DNA from: Bacteroides thetaiotaomicron VPI-5482
GTDB lineage: Bacteria; Bacteroidota; Bacteroidia; Bacteroidales; Bacteroidaceae
NCBI RefSeq assembly: GCF_000011065.1
Contig: NC_004663.1
Span: 4,154,001-4,218,000 of the forward strand
Direction: 5' to 3'
Length of the DNA stretch: 64,000 bases
Shown: one piece after another, positions 55,423 through 64,000 of the stretch
Layout: each line of letters opens with the position of its first letter
How positions within the stretch are numbered: the stretch's first letter is position 1
The notes under the pieces: model-generated
Told to the model about the DNA's origin: nothing
Database searches by the model: none
Seen by the model: the letters and a program-made list of their open reading frames with translations, nothing else
Position numbers and translations under genes: made by a program

Positions 55423-56289
55423 TTATCGTTTCAGTATAATTACCATTACAGCAACGATAATCAGTGCAATGCCTACGCCAATACTTGTGGTGAATGCTTC
55501 TCCAAAGAGGAAGATGCCTACACATACGGCAGTTACCGGCTCCATAGCTCCCAATACAGAGGTGAGTGTGGAGCCGATGCTTTTTACTGCTCTGACCAGT
55601 GCAAGATTGGAAACGACGGTCGGGATTAATGCCAGCAAGATTAGATTTCCGGCAGTATGCCATTCTCTGATAGGCTGAAGATGGCTGATACTGCTGGTTC
55701 CGATAAGGAGAAAGATTCCTCCGAAAAGAAAGACATAGAAAGTGAGCAGTAATCCTTTCATCCGGCCGATCTTTAACTGGCTCATTGTGACAAGGTACAG
55801 TGCATATCCCAATGCTGATAAAAGAACGATGAAAAGGCCGAAAAATGAGAAACTTCCTGTCTCTGTATTTCCACCGGATAAGAAGTAGACACCTATCACG
55901 GCAGAGGCGATGGCGGCTATCCGCCAACCGGACTTTTTTTCTTTGAAGAATAGCATCATGACCAGGGTAGTCAGTACCGGATACATGAAGTGAATAGTGG
56001 TGGCTACACCGCTTGCCATAAACTTATATCCCCAGAACAGGAAGACGGCAGACATCAGATAAAGTATCGCAAGCAGGAGCAGGGAAGGAATGTCCCGTCT
56101 GCTGATTCGAAAGGATTGCCCGTTGATCAGTAGAATCCCGCCTAATGCCATACACGCAAACAGGAAGCGATAGAAGAGTATCGATTCGAATTGCATGCCC
56201 GCCTGCATGGCAGGAATGGTGAATAGGGGGATAAGCCCAAAAGAGGCCGACGAAAGCAGACCGTACAGGAAACCGTTGACTTTATTCAT
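55423..56289 (-). CDS. EamA/DMT-family transporter
   Basis: 288 aa with ten predicted membrane segments in two EamA repeats (FGLIPLFTIPAMQAGMQFES... and ALGYALYLVTMSQLKIG...). Segment pattern VVSNLALVRAVKSIGSTLTS and AMEPVTAVCVGIFLFGE in the second repeat is typical of drug/metabolite exporters of the RhaT/EamA family. The substrate is unknown. It converges with the S46 peptidase gene (32-bp gap). A TATCTTTG -7 element lies at 56312-56319 on the minus strand. Confidence 0.9.
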   Translation of the reverse strand: MNKVNGFLYGLLSSASFGLIPLFTIPAMQAGMQFESILFYRFLFACMALGGILLINGQSFRISRRDIPSLLLLAILYLMSAVFLFWGYKFMASGVATTIHFMYPVLTTLVMMLFFKEKKSGWRIAAIASAVIGVYFLSGGNTETGSFSFFGLFIVLLSALGYALYLVTMSQLKIGRMKGLLLTFYVFLFGGIFLLIGTSSISHLQPIREWHTAGNLILLALIPTVVSNLALVRAVKSIGSTLTSVLGAMEPVTAVCVGIFLFGEAFTTSIGVGIALIIVAVMVIILKR

Positions 56290-56311
56290 AGTTAAGTATA
56301 TATTCGGAGTG

Positions 56312-56319
56312 CAAAGATA
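56312..56319 (-). promoter_or_regulatory. -7 element of the EamA gene promoter
   Basis: TATCTTTG on the minus strand matches TAnnTTTG 23 bp before the start. No TTG at -33. Confidence 0.45.
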
Positions 56320-56572
56320 CTCATAATAGATAAGATGATATTATGTTTGAATTATAAAATAGAGATTACGTCCGAAACGTATGAAGCTGTCTCTGTTTTC
56401 TTGTTGAGTATATCGAATTTTTCGCTAAAACATGTGTTTAGGGTTGAAATAAACAGATATTGCTAAATTATGAACAGATATTTTCTCTGGTAGTGTTTCT
56501 TTTTTCTGACCTTTGGTGTGTCCAGAGTACAAACCTGTAAATATTTGAATTGACAACAAAACTATGATACAT

Positions 56573-58777
56573 ATGAAAAACAGATTAGTTGGCTTATTAG
56601 TGTTCGCGTTGGTTGCTTTTAACTTATATGCGCAGTCTGATCAAAGTAAAAAGGGACTTCTTACTTTTACCGGTACGCGTATTATTTCCTTTGATCCAAT
56701 GCGGGAAATGCCTAAGATGGCTTGGTATAGTGAAAATCAAGATATTCGGGTAGATGAAGAAGTGCTCTTTAATAATCAGTCGTCATTGTTGATTCCGTCT
56801 GTACGGGGAAAGAAAACAGAAGCTTATTTCGGCATGAATAACCGCGATATTACAGGTAAGACGATTGTGTTTAAAGGCAAATACAAATATCAGCAGGCAA
56901 ATAATGCCAAAGTGAGTTTCGCAATTAAACTGGACACTCACCTTCAAAGAATAGACGAGAAGGCTATTGATTTTGAATGTAACGGCAGTCAGGACTGGAA
57001 AGACTTTTATGTGGAAATGCCGTTTACACGTTCCAAGAAATTTTTCTTTCGAATACTCTGTGACGGGGAGGCCAGGCTTTGGGTGAACGACTGCCAGGTG
57101 CTGATAGATGGACAGTCACTTGATTTAATCAAGAATCCGGATGTTGAAGTAGACAAGGATCTGGAGTTCGCAGGAAATTCAGGAATATCACTTGGAGACG
57201 TTGACGGGCAAACATTGGAAAATTTGGTGGTTTTGGGCAAGGTTTGGGGATTCCTTAAGTATTTTCATCCGCAGGTTGTGGTTGGAAAGTATAACTGGGA
57301 TTTTGAATTGTTCAGAGTGATGCCCGGGATAGCAGCTGTGAAGAGCAAAAAGGAAAGGAACTCACTGTTAAACAAATGGATAGATAAGTACGGTAAAATC
57401 ACGGAAACCGAGGAGTATGTAATCGGAGATTCGGCCCAATATCATCGTTTTGCACAGCTTGGCTGGCTGGAAGATCCGAATGTCTTCGATAAGAAACTGT
57501 CTGAAAAACTAGTGAGAATCAAGAATGCCAAACGTAATAGTGTATTGAACTACTATCTTCCGATATTAACCGGAAAGGAGGAGGTGGAATTTGCCAGAGA
57601 CAAACCTTATCCTTCAATCGACTGGGAAGATCAGGGATATCGTATTCTTACGGTTTATAGATTGTGGAATGCCATCGAACATGGATATCCTTACGCCAAC
57701 CTTACAGACCATAGATGGAGTACTCTGCTGGCGCAATATCTGCCTGAATTTATCAATGCCTCTTCGGAAAAAGATTTGGACCATTCTATACGAAAACTGG
57801 CTGCTGAAATCAATGATTCACATGGAGGGCTTGAATTTCCGAATCATGCTCCCCGATTGTATGGTCTTCCATTGGGATTGACTCAGACAACGGACGGTAA
57901 GCTTGTAGTAGAATCGACTGCATTAAAACAGATTGAGCGGGGATCGGTCATACTGGCTGTAAATGATAAACCGATTTCGGAAATAATCGACAATTACCGT
58001 TCTATATTGCCTTCTTCAAATGAGCATGGTTTACTGAGGAATGTCTCATTCAGACTATTTGTTACATCGGAGAATGAAATGAAAGTCACGGTGGAGAATC
58101 AAGGGCAGTCTCATGAATATACAATACCCATGCAGTCTTTTGAAAGAGCATCTTTTAAAGGCCGAAAGAGTCCGTCAGATTACGGACTGGATGCCAGAAA
58201 GATTCTTTATGTAGATGCAGGTATAATGGGGCTTCCGGAACTGGATCAGATGATGAAAACAAATTTGAATGCTAAAGGAATTATATTGGATATGCGTAAG
58301 TATCCGAGATGGGACATTATGGAAGTACTTGGAAAATATCTTTATCCTCAACCGACTACATTTATGTGGTATTCCATTAATTCGAAGAAATTTCCGGGTA
58401 ACTTTGGTCTTGATATAATTGGGAAAATTGGTTTTAAAGAAAATCCTGATTATTTCAAAGGTAAGATTGCTATTCTTGTAAGTGAGATGACTCAGAGTTT
58501 TGGAGAGCTAATGTCTGTCGCTTATAGAGTGGCACCAAAAAGTGCGGTTATCGGTACGCAAACTGCCGGTGCGAACGGTCATGTCGGATATTTATATTTG
58601 CCTCGGGGAATTAAATTCACCTATACAATGGCGGGAGCATTCTATCCTGAATGGAAATTGAATCAACGGGATGGAGTGACTATTGATATTCCGGTGGAAC
58701 AGACTGTAGAAGATATAGCTGCAGGAGAAGATATGTGGATTAGAAAAGCGATTGAATATATTGAGAGTAAACGGTAA
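56573..58777 (+). CDS. S41-family peptidase with N-terminal beta-rich domain
   Basis: 734 aa from MKNRLVGLLVFALVAFNLYA (signal peptide). Residues about 25-190 form a beta-rich region resembling a carbohydrate-binding-like jelly roll (KGKYKYQQANNAKVSFAIKL, FRILCDGEARLWVNDCQVLI). Helical linkers follow, then a PDZ-like segment (LKQIERGSVILAVNDKPISE) and the S41 core: ILYVDAGIMGLPELDQM, GIILDMRKYPRWD, and the nucleophile in SEMTQSFGELMS (Ser about 642). VIGTQTAGANGHVGYLYLPRG follows. It is a secreted tail-specific-protease relative that may degrade periplasmic or external protein. It has its own transcription unit with a shared terminator. Confidence 0.87.
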   Translation: MKNRLVGLLVFALVAFNLYAQSDQSKKGLLTFTGTRIISFDPMREMPKMAWYSENQDIRVDEEVLFNNQSSLLIPSVRGKKTEAYFGMNNRDITGKTIVFKGKYKYQQANNAKVSFAIKLDTHLQRIDEKAIDFECNGSQDWKDFYVEMPFTRSKKFFFRILCDGEARLWVNDCQVLIDGQSLDLIKNPDVEVDKDLEFAGNSGISLGDVDGQTLENLVVLGKVWGFLKYFHPQVVVGKYNWDFELFRVMPGIAAVKSKKERNSLLNKWIDKYGKITETEEYVIGDSAQYHRFAQLGWLEDPNVFDKKLSEKLVRIKNAKRNSVLNYYLPILTGKEEVEFARDKPYPSIDWEDQGYRILTVYRLWNAIEHGYPYANLTDHRWSTLLAQYLPEFINASSEKDLDHSIRKLAAEINDSHGGLEFPNHAPRLYGLPLGLTQTTDGKLVVESTALKQIERGSVILAVNDKPISEIIDNYRSILPSSNEHGLLRNVSFRLFVTSENEMKVTVENQGQSHEYTIPMQSFERASFKGRKSPSDYGLDARKILYVDAGIMGLPELDQMMKTNLNAKGIILDMRKYPRWDIMEVLGKYLYPQPTTFMWYSINSKKFPGNFGLDIIGKIGFKENPDYFKGKIAILVSEMTQSFGELMSVAYRVAPKSAVIGTQTAGANGHVGYLYLPRGIKFTYTMAGAFYPEWKLNQRDGVTIDIPVEQTVEDIAAGEDMWIRKAIEYIESKR

Positions 58778-58800
58778 GGTTTCACCCTGATTAAAGGGAT

Positions 58801-58848
58801 ATTCAGCCCGTCGATATAATTCGATTTGAATATATTGACGGGCTGAAT
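58801..58848. terminator. Bidirectional terminator between S41 peptidase and GH2 genes
   Basis: An 18-bp near-perfect stem (58801-58818 with 58831-58848) around a 12-nt loop, between the two convergent genes. Flanking AT-rich sequence allows use in both directions. Confidence 0.85.
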
Positions 58849-58869
58849 TATACTATTAGCAAGCTGAAC

Positions 58870-60645
58870 TTATTTCTTTATCGGTCTGCTTGGAATCTTT
58901 TCAAAGATAGATCTAATCCGTTCCATCTCAAATTTAGGCTGTCGGTCGTAAGTGTAGATACCGTTTTTCTCTTGTTCGATATCTGAAAACTGTGTATAGC
59001 AGAATCCGCTGATGATTCCGGAGGATTGAATCGCATTGATGAGTTTTTCGATGCGTTCGAAGAGGGCATCTTCGTTGGTAAATGTTCCTCCATGTCCCCA
59101 TGTGTCTTCCTTGGTTCTGGATGTTTCCCATACAATACCGCCGAATTCACCGATGATAAAAGGTTGGTTGGCATAAGCTGCCTGGTTCTTGTCCGGCTTT
59201 AAGCTTAGTGCGAAACGTGTTGCATCCGGTTCGTAAGTACTGATGCTCCAGATATCTGTCAGGAAATGGAATCCACTGCCGGTAAGGTCGTTGAACGGGC
59301 GACTGGGATCGATTGCTTTTGTCAGTTTTTGCAGGTCAAATACCAGGCGTGCAAATGTACCGGACGAAACATTGCTCAATGGTACAGTAAGAGGTGCCCA
59401 TGTGATGATAGAAGGGTGATTACGGTCTCGTTCGAGTATCTCTATCCATTCACTGAGAAGATTTCTTGATGCGACCTCGTCATCGGGATTCATTCCCCAG
59501 TTAGGAGACTCTCCCCAAGTGATAAATCCCAGCTTATCTGCCCAGTAATGGAATCGTTCTTCGAAAAACTTTTGATGAAGCCGTGCCCCGTTGAAGCCGG
59601 CTTCCTTACTTAGTAAAATATCATTTTTAAGGGCTTCATCGGTAGGTGCAGTCCAGATTCCATCAGGATAATACCCCTGATTCATAACCAGACGCTGGAA
59701 ATAAGGCTCGTTATTCAAGTAAAATTTGCCATTGGCTATATGCACTTTGCGCATACCTACATATGATTTTACCTCATCGATGATCTGCCCTTTGGCATCT
59801 TTGACGCAGTAACTGATATCGTAAAGGTGGGGAGTTTCGGGGCTCCAGAGCTTGATATTCTTTATCGGTAAGATCAGGTTACTGCCATTGGCACATTTTG
59901 ATGTCACTTGAGCGACTTTTTTCTGGCTGTCATAGATCGTAACTTCCAGTGTCTGGTCATTGGATATCTGATAGAATTCCGGAGTAATGATCAATTGATT
60001 ATTGTCAATATCCGGATAGGTATTTGCCGATTTCAGTCCACAGGGAGAGAGAGCTTCCATCCACACCGTTTGCCAGATACCTGTGACACGCGTATAAAAA
60101 CAGGCAAAGGAGTTTTTCTCCGGAGACTGTTTGCCGCATGCCTGACGACCTGATTTTGCATCATCGGACACGGATACTACCAGATTGTGACTATTCCCGG
60201 GTTTGGCTATGCGACTGATATCTATTACAAAAGGAGAGCTTCCGCCGTTATGAAAACCGACGAGGCGTCCGTCTATATAAATCTCTGCTAAATAGTCGAC
60301 AGCGCCGAAATGGAGTAAAATCTTCTTGTTGCTCCAGTCAGCGGGTATCGGCAGAGAACGTTGATACCACATTTTTTTTATAAAGTCCGTGTGATTAACT
60401 CCGGATAGTTTGCTTTCCGGGCAGAAAGGAACCGTAATTGTTTTGCTAAGCTCCTTTGCCGTAGGTAAGTTACGCTTTTTCCCGGAATCATCAAGATCGA
60501 ATTCATATGTCCACGTACCATTTAAATTAACCCAGGTAGTTCTTTCAAATTGTGGGCGGGGATATTCCGGCCGAGGAATATCATTGGTTGCGTTTGCTGC
60601 AAAAGAGAGTAGTAAACCAACTAGTATCAGATGTGCTTTTCTCAT
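58870..60645 (-). CDS. GH2-family protein lacking the acid/base glutamate
   Basis: 591 aa, signal peptide (MRKAHLILVGLLLSFAANAT). GH2 sugar-binding domain (about 25-190: WVNLNGTWTYEFDLDDSGKK, HFGAVDYLAEIYIDGRLVG), immunoglobulin-like domain (about 195-300), TIM barrel (about 305-591). The barrel has the GH2 helix-strand pattern (RDRNHPSIITW), but where GH2 enzymes carry the acid/base (usually NE after ...W.P. or W.LG) it reads APLTVPLSN, with Thr420-Val421. The nucleophile region IIGEFGG has Glu500. Either catalysis is lost or another residue substitutes. No substrate specificity can be claimed. Confidence 0.85.
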   Translation of the reverse strand: MRKAHLILVGLLLSFAANATNDIPRPEYPRPQFERTTWVNLNGTWTYEFDLDDSGKKRNLPTAKELSKTITVPFCPESKLSGVNHTDFIKKMWYQRSLPIPADWSNKKILLHFGAVDYLAEIYIDGRLVGFHNGGSSPFVIDISRIAKPGNSHNLVVSVSDDAKSGRQACGKQSPEKNSFACFYTRVTGIWQTVWMEALSPCGLKSANTYPDIDNNQLIITPEFYQISNDQTLEVTIYDSQKKVAQVTSKCANGSNLILPIKNIKLWSPETPHLYDISYCVKDAKGQIIDEVKSYVGMRKVHIANGKFYLNNEPYFQRLVMNQGYYPDGIWTAPTDEALKNDILLSKEAGFNGARLHQKFFEERFHYWADKLGFITWGESPNWGMNPDDEVASRNLLSEWIEILERDRNHPSIITWAPLTVPLSNVSSGTFARLVFDLQKLTKAIDPSRPFNDLTGSGFHFLTDIWSISTYEPDATRFALSLKPDKNQAAYANQPFIIGEFGGIVWETSRTKEDTWGHGGTFTNEDALFERIEKLINAIQSSGIISGFCYTQFSDIEQEKNGIYTYDRQPKFEMERIRSIFEKIPSRPIKK

Positions 60646-60838
60646 GTTTTGTAATTTTTGTTATTGTATAATTTAAGTGTCTTAGCTGATTGTAAAAATA
60701 GAGATTTAAAAGAAGAAAAGGTGTAAACGATTGTTCAAATTAGGAAATAATCTGATCATAGTGAAGATTATTCGGTTATATTTGATAAATGTGTATAATA
60801 ATGTCACAAATTTATGGTATGAAATAGGTAAAAGCCGC

Positions 60839-60846
60839 TACATTTG
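60839..60846 (+). promoter_or_regulatory. -7 element of the beta-galactosidase promoter
   Basis: TACATTTG matches TAnnTTTG 67 bp before the ATG at 60913. No TTG at -33. The 267-bp divergent gap before it (60646-60912) holds no other feature. Confidence 0.5.
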
Positions 60847-60912
60847 TAATCGAATAAATTTTAGGAAAATATTATAGAAGAACATTTAAACTAAATAACT
60901 CAATCAATTATT

Positions 60913-63900
60913 ATGAAACTACGAATCATGCGAAGTGCATGGATTGCACTTTTGTTTATGTCTTTATCTGTAACAGCACAAACCACGGATAAGCCGGAGT
61001 GGAGCAATGAGCTGGTCTCGGGAGTCAATAAGGAAGAAGCAGTTCAGATTGCTATTCCTTTTACCGATGAACAACAAGCAATGAATCTGACTATTGAAGA
61101 GTCACCTTATTACAAAACGCTGAATGGAATATGGAAATTTCACTGGGTGGCTGATCCGAAAGACCGACCACAGGATTTCTGTAAACCGGAATATGATGTA
61201 AGCCAATGGGATAATATTAAAGTCCCTGCAACTTGGCAGATAGAGGCCGTAAGACATAATAAAAACTGGGATAAGCCCTTATATTGCAATGTGATTTATC
61301 CTTTTTGTGAGTGGGATTGGAAAAAGATTCAGTGGCCTAATGTAATTCAACCTCGTCCGTCTAACTATACTTTTGCGACGATGCCTAATCCTGTCGGTAG
61401 TTATCGCAGGGAGTTTATATTGCCTGATTCATGGAAAGGACGTGACATCTTTATTCGTTTTAATGGGGTAGAAGCCGGTTTTTATATTTGGGTGAATGGT
61501 AAAAAGGTCGGCTATTCGGAGGACAGCTACCTGCCTGCCGAATTTAATCTGACTCCTTATCTGAAAGCTGGAAAGAATGTTCTTGCTGTCGAGGTGTATC
61601 GCTTTACAGATGGTAGCTTTCTGGAGTGTCAGGATTTCTGGCGTTTCAGCGGTATATTCAGAGATGTATTTCTGTGGTCGGCTCCTAAAACGCAAATCAG
61701 AGACTTCTTCTTCCGTACGGATTTAGACAAGGAGTATAAAAATGCATCCGTCTCTCTGGATATAGATATTACAGGTAAAAGAAGTAATAACGAGATTCAA
61801 GTGAAGGTGACGGATCAGAATGGTAAAGAGATTGCTACCCAAAATGCGCGTGCTGTAACGGGAACGAATAAACTTCAGTTTGAGGTTGTGAATCCTTTGA
61901 AATGGACGGCAGAAACGCCCAACCTTTATAATCTCACTATTCTTTTGAAGCAAAAAGGGAAAACTGTAGATATTCGTAGTGTCAAGGTCGGTTTTCGTAA
62001 GATTGAACTAGCGCAAGATGGTCGGCTGTTGATTAATGGAAAATCAACTTTGTTTAAGGGAGTTGACAGACACGACCATAGTTCGGAGAATGGTCGTACG
62101 GTATCTAAAGAAGAAATGGAAAAAGATGTGCAGTTGATGAAGTCATTGAATATTAATGCTGTACGTACTTCTCATTATCCTAATAATCCTTATTTCTATG
62201 ATTTATGTGACAGATATGGTATATATGTTCTTTCCGAAGCCAATGTAGAATGCCATGGTCTTATGGCATTGTCCTCTGAACCTTCATGGGTGAAAGCATT
62301 TACGGAACGCAGTGAGAATATGGTGCGACGCTATAAAAATCATGCTTCTATAGTCATGTGGTCGTTGGGCAACGAATCCGGTAATGGCATTAACTTTAAA
62401 TCTGCTGCAGAGGCTGTTAAGAAGCTCGATGATACCCGTCCTACTCACTATGAAGGTAATAGCTCTTATTGCGATGTAACCAGTTCTATGTACCCCGATG
62501 TGCAATGGCTGGAAAGCGTAGGGAAGGAGCGTTTACAGAAATTCCAGAATGGAGAAACGGTCAAACCTCATGTGGTTTGTGAATATGCTCATGCGATGGG
62601 TAATTCAATCGGGAATTTCAAAGAATATTGGGAAACTTATGAGCGCTATCCTGCACTTGTCGGTGGCTTTATCTGGGACTGGGTAGATCAAAGTATTAAG
62701 ATGCCTGCTCCGGATGGTTCCGGTTATTATATGGCCTTCGGAGGAGATTTTGGAGATACACCGAATGACGGTAATTTTTGCACGAATGGCGTAATCTTTT
62801 CCGATCGTACATACTCTGCTAAGGCATACGAGGTGAAAAAAATACATCAGCCTGTATGGGTTGAGGCTATGGGAAATGGGACGTATAAACTGACTAATAA
62901 GAGATTTCATGCAGGGTTGGATGACTTATATGGAAGGTATGAGATTGAAGAGGATGGAAAAGTTGTATTCTCGGCTAATCTGGAAGAATTGTCCTTGAAC
63001 GCACAGGACAGTAAGGTCATTACTATAGCTGATAATCAGATCAATAAAATTCCGGGAGCCGAATACTTTATAAAGTTCCGCTTCTGTCAAAAGCAAGATA
63101 CTGAATGGGAAAAGGCTGGATATGAGGTAGCATCAGAGCAATTCAAACTTTCTGATAGTGCGAAGCCTGTATTTAAAGCAGGAGAAGGTAGTATTGATCT
63201 GATAGAGACTGATGATGCATATCTGGTAAAAGGCTCGCAGTTTGAAGCGTCTTTTTCAAAGCAGCAGGGAACGATCTCTTCTTATACATTAAATGAATTG
63301 CCCATGATTAGTAAAGGGTTGGAATTGAATGCTTTCCGTGCTCCTACTGATAATGATAAGCAAGTGGATGGTGACTGGTATCAGAAAGGCTTGTATCAGA
63401 TGACTCTTGAACCTGGACATTGGAATGTGCGGAAAGAAGATAATAAGGTAACTCTGCAGATAGAGAATCTATATCGGGGAAAAACGGGTTTTGATTATCG
63501 AACTAATATAGAATATACGGTGGCTGCCGATGGTTCTATTTTGGTTAATAGCACTATTATTCCTTCAACAAAAGGTGTAATTATTCCCCGTATTGGTTAT
63601 CGTATGGAACTTCCGGAAGGCTTTGAACGCATGCGTTGGTATGGTCGCGGACCGTTGGAAAACTATGTTGACCGAAAAGATGCCACTTACGTAGGCGTGT
63701 ATGATGAGTTAGTATCTGATCAATGGGTGAACTATGTCAGAGCACAGGAAATGGGTAATCGCGAGGATCTGCGTTGGATTTCAATAACCAATCCTGATGG
63801 AATAGGCTTTGTCTTTATTGCAGGTGATAAGATGTCTGCTTCTGCTTTGCATGCAACAGCGCAGGATATGGTTGACCCTGCCAATCATCGTAGGTTGCTT

Positions 63901-64000
63901 CATAAGTATGAAGTACCGATGCGTAAAGAAACTGTTCTTTGTCTGGATGCTAATCAGCGTCCGCTTGGTAATGCCAGTTGTGGTCCTGGCCCGATGCAAA
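60913..64000 (+). CDS. GH2 beta-galactosidase, 3' end missing
   Basis: 1029 codons present; the frame remains open at the right edge. Signal peptide (MKLRIMRSAWIALLFMSLSV, cleaved near TAQ). LacZ-type layout: jelly-roll sugar-binding domain (SYRREFILPDSWKGRDIFIR), Ig-like domain, TIM barrel with acid/base in SIVMWSLGNESGNG and nucleophile in PHVVCEYAHAMGNS, then Ig-like and beta-sandwich small-chain domain (WYGRGPLENYVDRKDATYVG). The visible end LGNASCGPGPM is near the usual C-terminus, so perhaps a few tens to a hundred residues are missing. It should release terminal galactose in the periplasm; it diverges from the GH2-family gene lacking the acid/base. Confidence 0.93.
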   Translation, partial: MKLRIMRSAWIALLFMSLSVTAQTTDKPEWSNELVSGVNKEEAVQIAIPFTDEQQAMNLTIEESPYYKTLNGIWKFHWVADPKDRPQDFCKPEYDVSQWDNIKVPATWQIEAVRHNKNWDKPLYCNVIYPFCEWDWKKIQWPNVIQPRPSNYTFATMPNPVGSYRREFILPDSWKGRDIFIRFNGVEAGFYIWVNGKKVGYSEDSYLPAEFNLTPYLKAGKNVLAVEVYRFTDGSFLECQDFWRFSGIFRDVFLWSAPKTQIRDFFFRTDLDKEYKNASVSLDIDITGKRSNNEIQVKVTDQNGKEIATQNARAVTGTNKLQFEVVNPLKWTAETPNLYNLTILLKQKGKTVDIRSVKVGFRKIELAQDGRLLINGKSTLFKGVDRHDHSSENGRTVSKEEMEKDVQLMKSLNINAVRTSHYPNNPYFYDLCDRYGIYVLSEANVECHGLMALSSEPSWVKAFTERSENMVRRYKNHASIVMWSLGNESGNGINFKSAAEAVKKLDDTRPTHYEGNSSYCDVTSSMYPDVQWLESVGKERLQKFQNGETVKPHVVCEYAHAMGNSIGNFKEYWETYERYPALVGGFIWDWVDQSIKMPAPDGSGYYMAFGGDFGDTPNDGNFCTNGVIFSDRTYSAKAYEVKKIHQPVWVEAMGNGTYKLTNKRFHAGLDDLYGRYEIEEDGKVVFSANLEELSLNAQDSKVITIADNQINKIPGAEYFIKFRFCQKQDTEWEKAGYEVASEQFKLSDSAKPVFKAGEGSIDLIETDDAYLVKGSQFEASFSKQQGTISSYTLNELPMISKGLELNAFRAPTDNDKQVDGDWYQKGLYQMTLEPGHWNVRKEDNKVTLQIENLYRGKTGFDYRTNIEYTVAADGSILVNSTIIPSTKGVIIPRIGYRMELPEGFERMRWYGRGPLENYVDRKDATYVGVYDELVSDQWVNYVRAQEMGNREDLRWISITNPDGIGFVFIAGDKMSASALHATAQDMVDPANHRRLLHKYEVPMRKETVLCLDANQRPLGNASCGPGPMQ

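Overview
The window is a chromosomal segment of a gut Bacteroides (Bacteroidales). The evidence is two complete sigma/anti-sigma/SusC/SusD loci, many promoters of the Bacteroides type (TAnnTTTG at -7, sometimes with TTG about 19-21 bp upstream), secreted DPP IV and S46 peptidases, DUF3836, DUF4843 and PKD-like lipoproteins, and GH2 enzymes. I cannot fix the species from sequence alone. No rRNA, tRNA, insertion sequence, prophage or CRISPR array was recognised. The first and last genes are cut by the window edges.

Layout. (1) 1-7.7 kb: a DPP IV-like peptidase (cut), a THUMP-domain rRNA methyltransferase, cysE, then divergently a TPR-containing LytS-type histidine kinase with its LytTR regulator, and a small secreted DUF3836 protein. 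(2) 8-19.7 kb: mainly minus-strand housekeeping genes (polA, deoC, a MazG-like pyrophosphohydrolase, dtd, uvrC, apt, mnmG), with a plus-strand polyprenyl diphosphate synthase and a minus-strand DUF1266 gene. A near-perfect parS site lies between apt and mnmG. (3) 20.1-46.1 kb: two adjacent outer-membrane acquisition loci. Each runs ECF sigma factor, FecR-type anti-sigma factor, SusC with an STN signalling domain, SusD, accessory lipoproteins and large secreted DUF5117/DUF4953 zinc metalloproteases. They look aimed at protein or peptide substrates, because they encode proteases and no glycan-degrading enzymes. One of the three metalloproteases has lost every zinc ligand and the catalytic glutamate, and a Mx1-like lipoprotein in the second locus also lacks HExxH. 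(4) 46.1-56.3 kb: ybeY, a fused SpmA/SpmB-type membrane protein, ruvB, an esterase, a polysaccharide flippase, a DUF389 protein, an S46 dipeptidyl peptidase (DPP7 type) and an EamA transporter. (5) 56.5-64 kb: an S41 peptidase with an N-terminal beta-rich region, a GH2-family protein lacking its acid/base glutamate, and a divergent large GH2 beta-galactosidase (cut).

How region 3 should work, by analogy with FecIRA systems: SusC senses substrate through its periplasmic STN domain and signals to FecR, which releases the ECF sigma factor to transcribe the operon. The secreted metalloproteases then fragment protein and SusCD imports the peptides. The pairing of active and ligand-free metalloproteases suggests the inactive copies bind substrate or act as partners; that is inference.

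Non-coding points: two intergenic arrays of short palindromes with about 22-bp period (15161-15242 and 48124-48229, unrelated sequences, same architecture); a promoter-to-terminator interval without a gene (20118-20393), a candidate small RNA; and a long hairpin with a T-run upstream of the DUF1266 gene.
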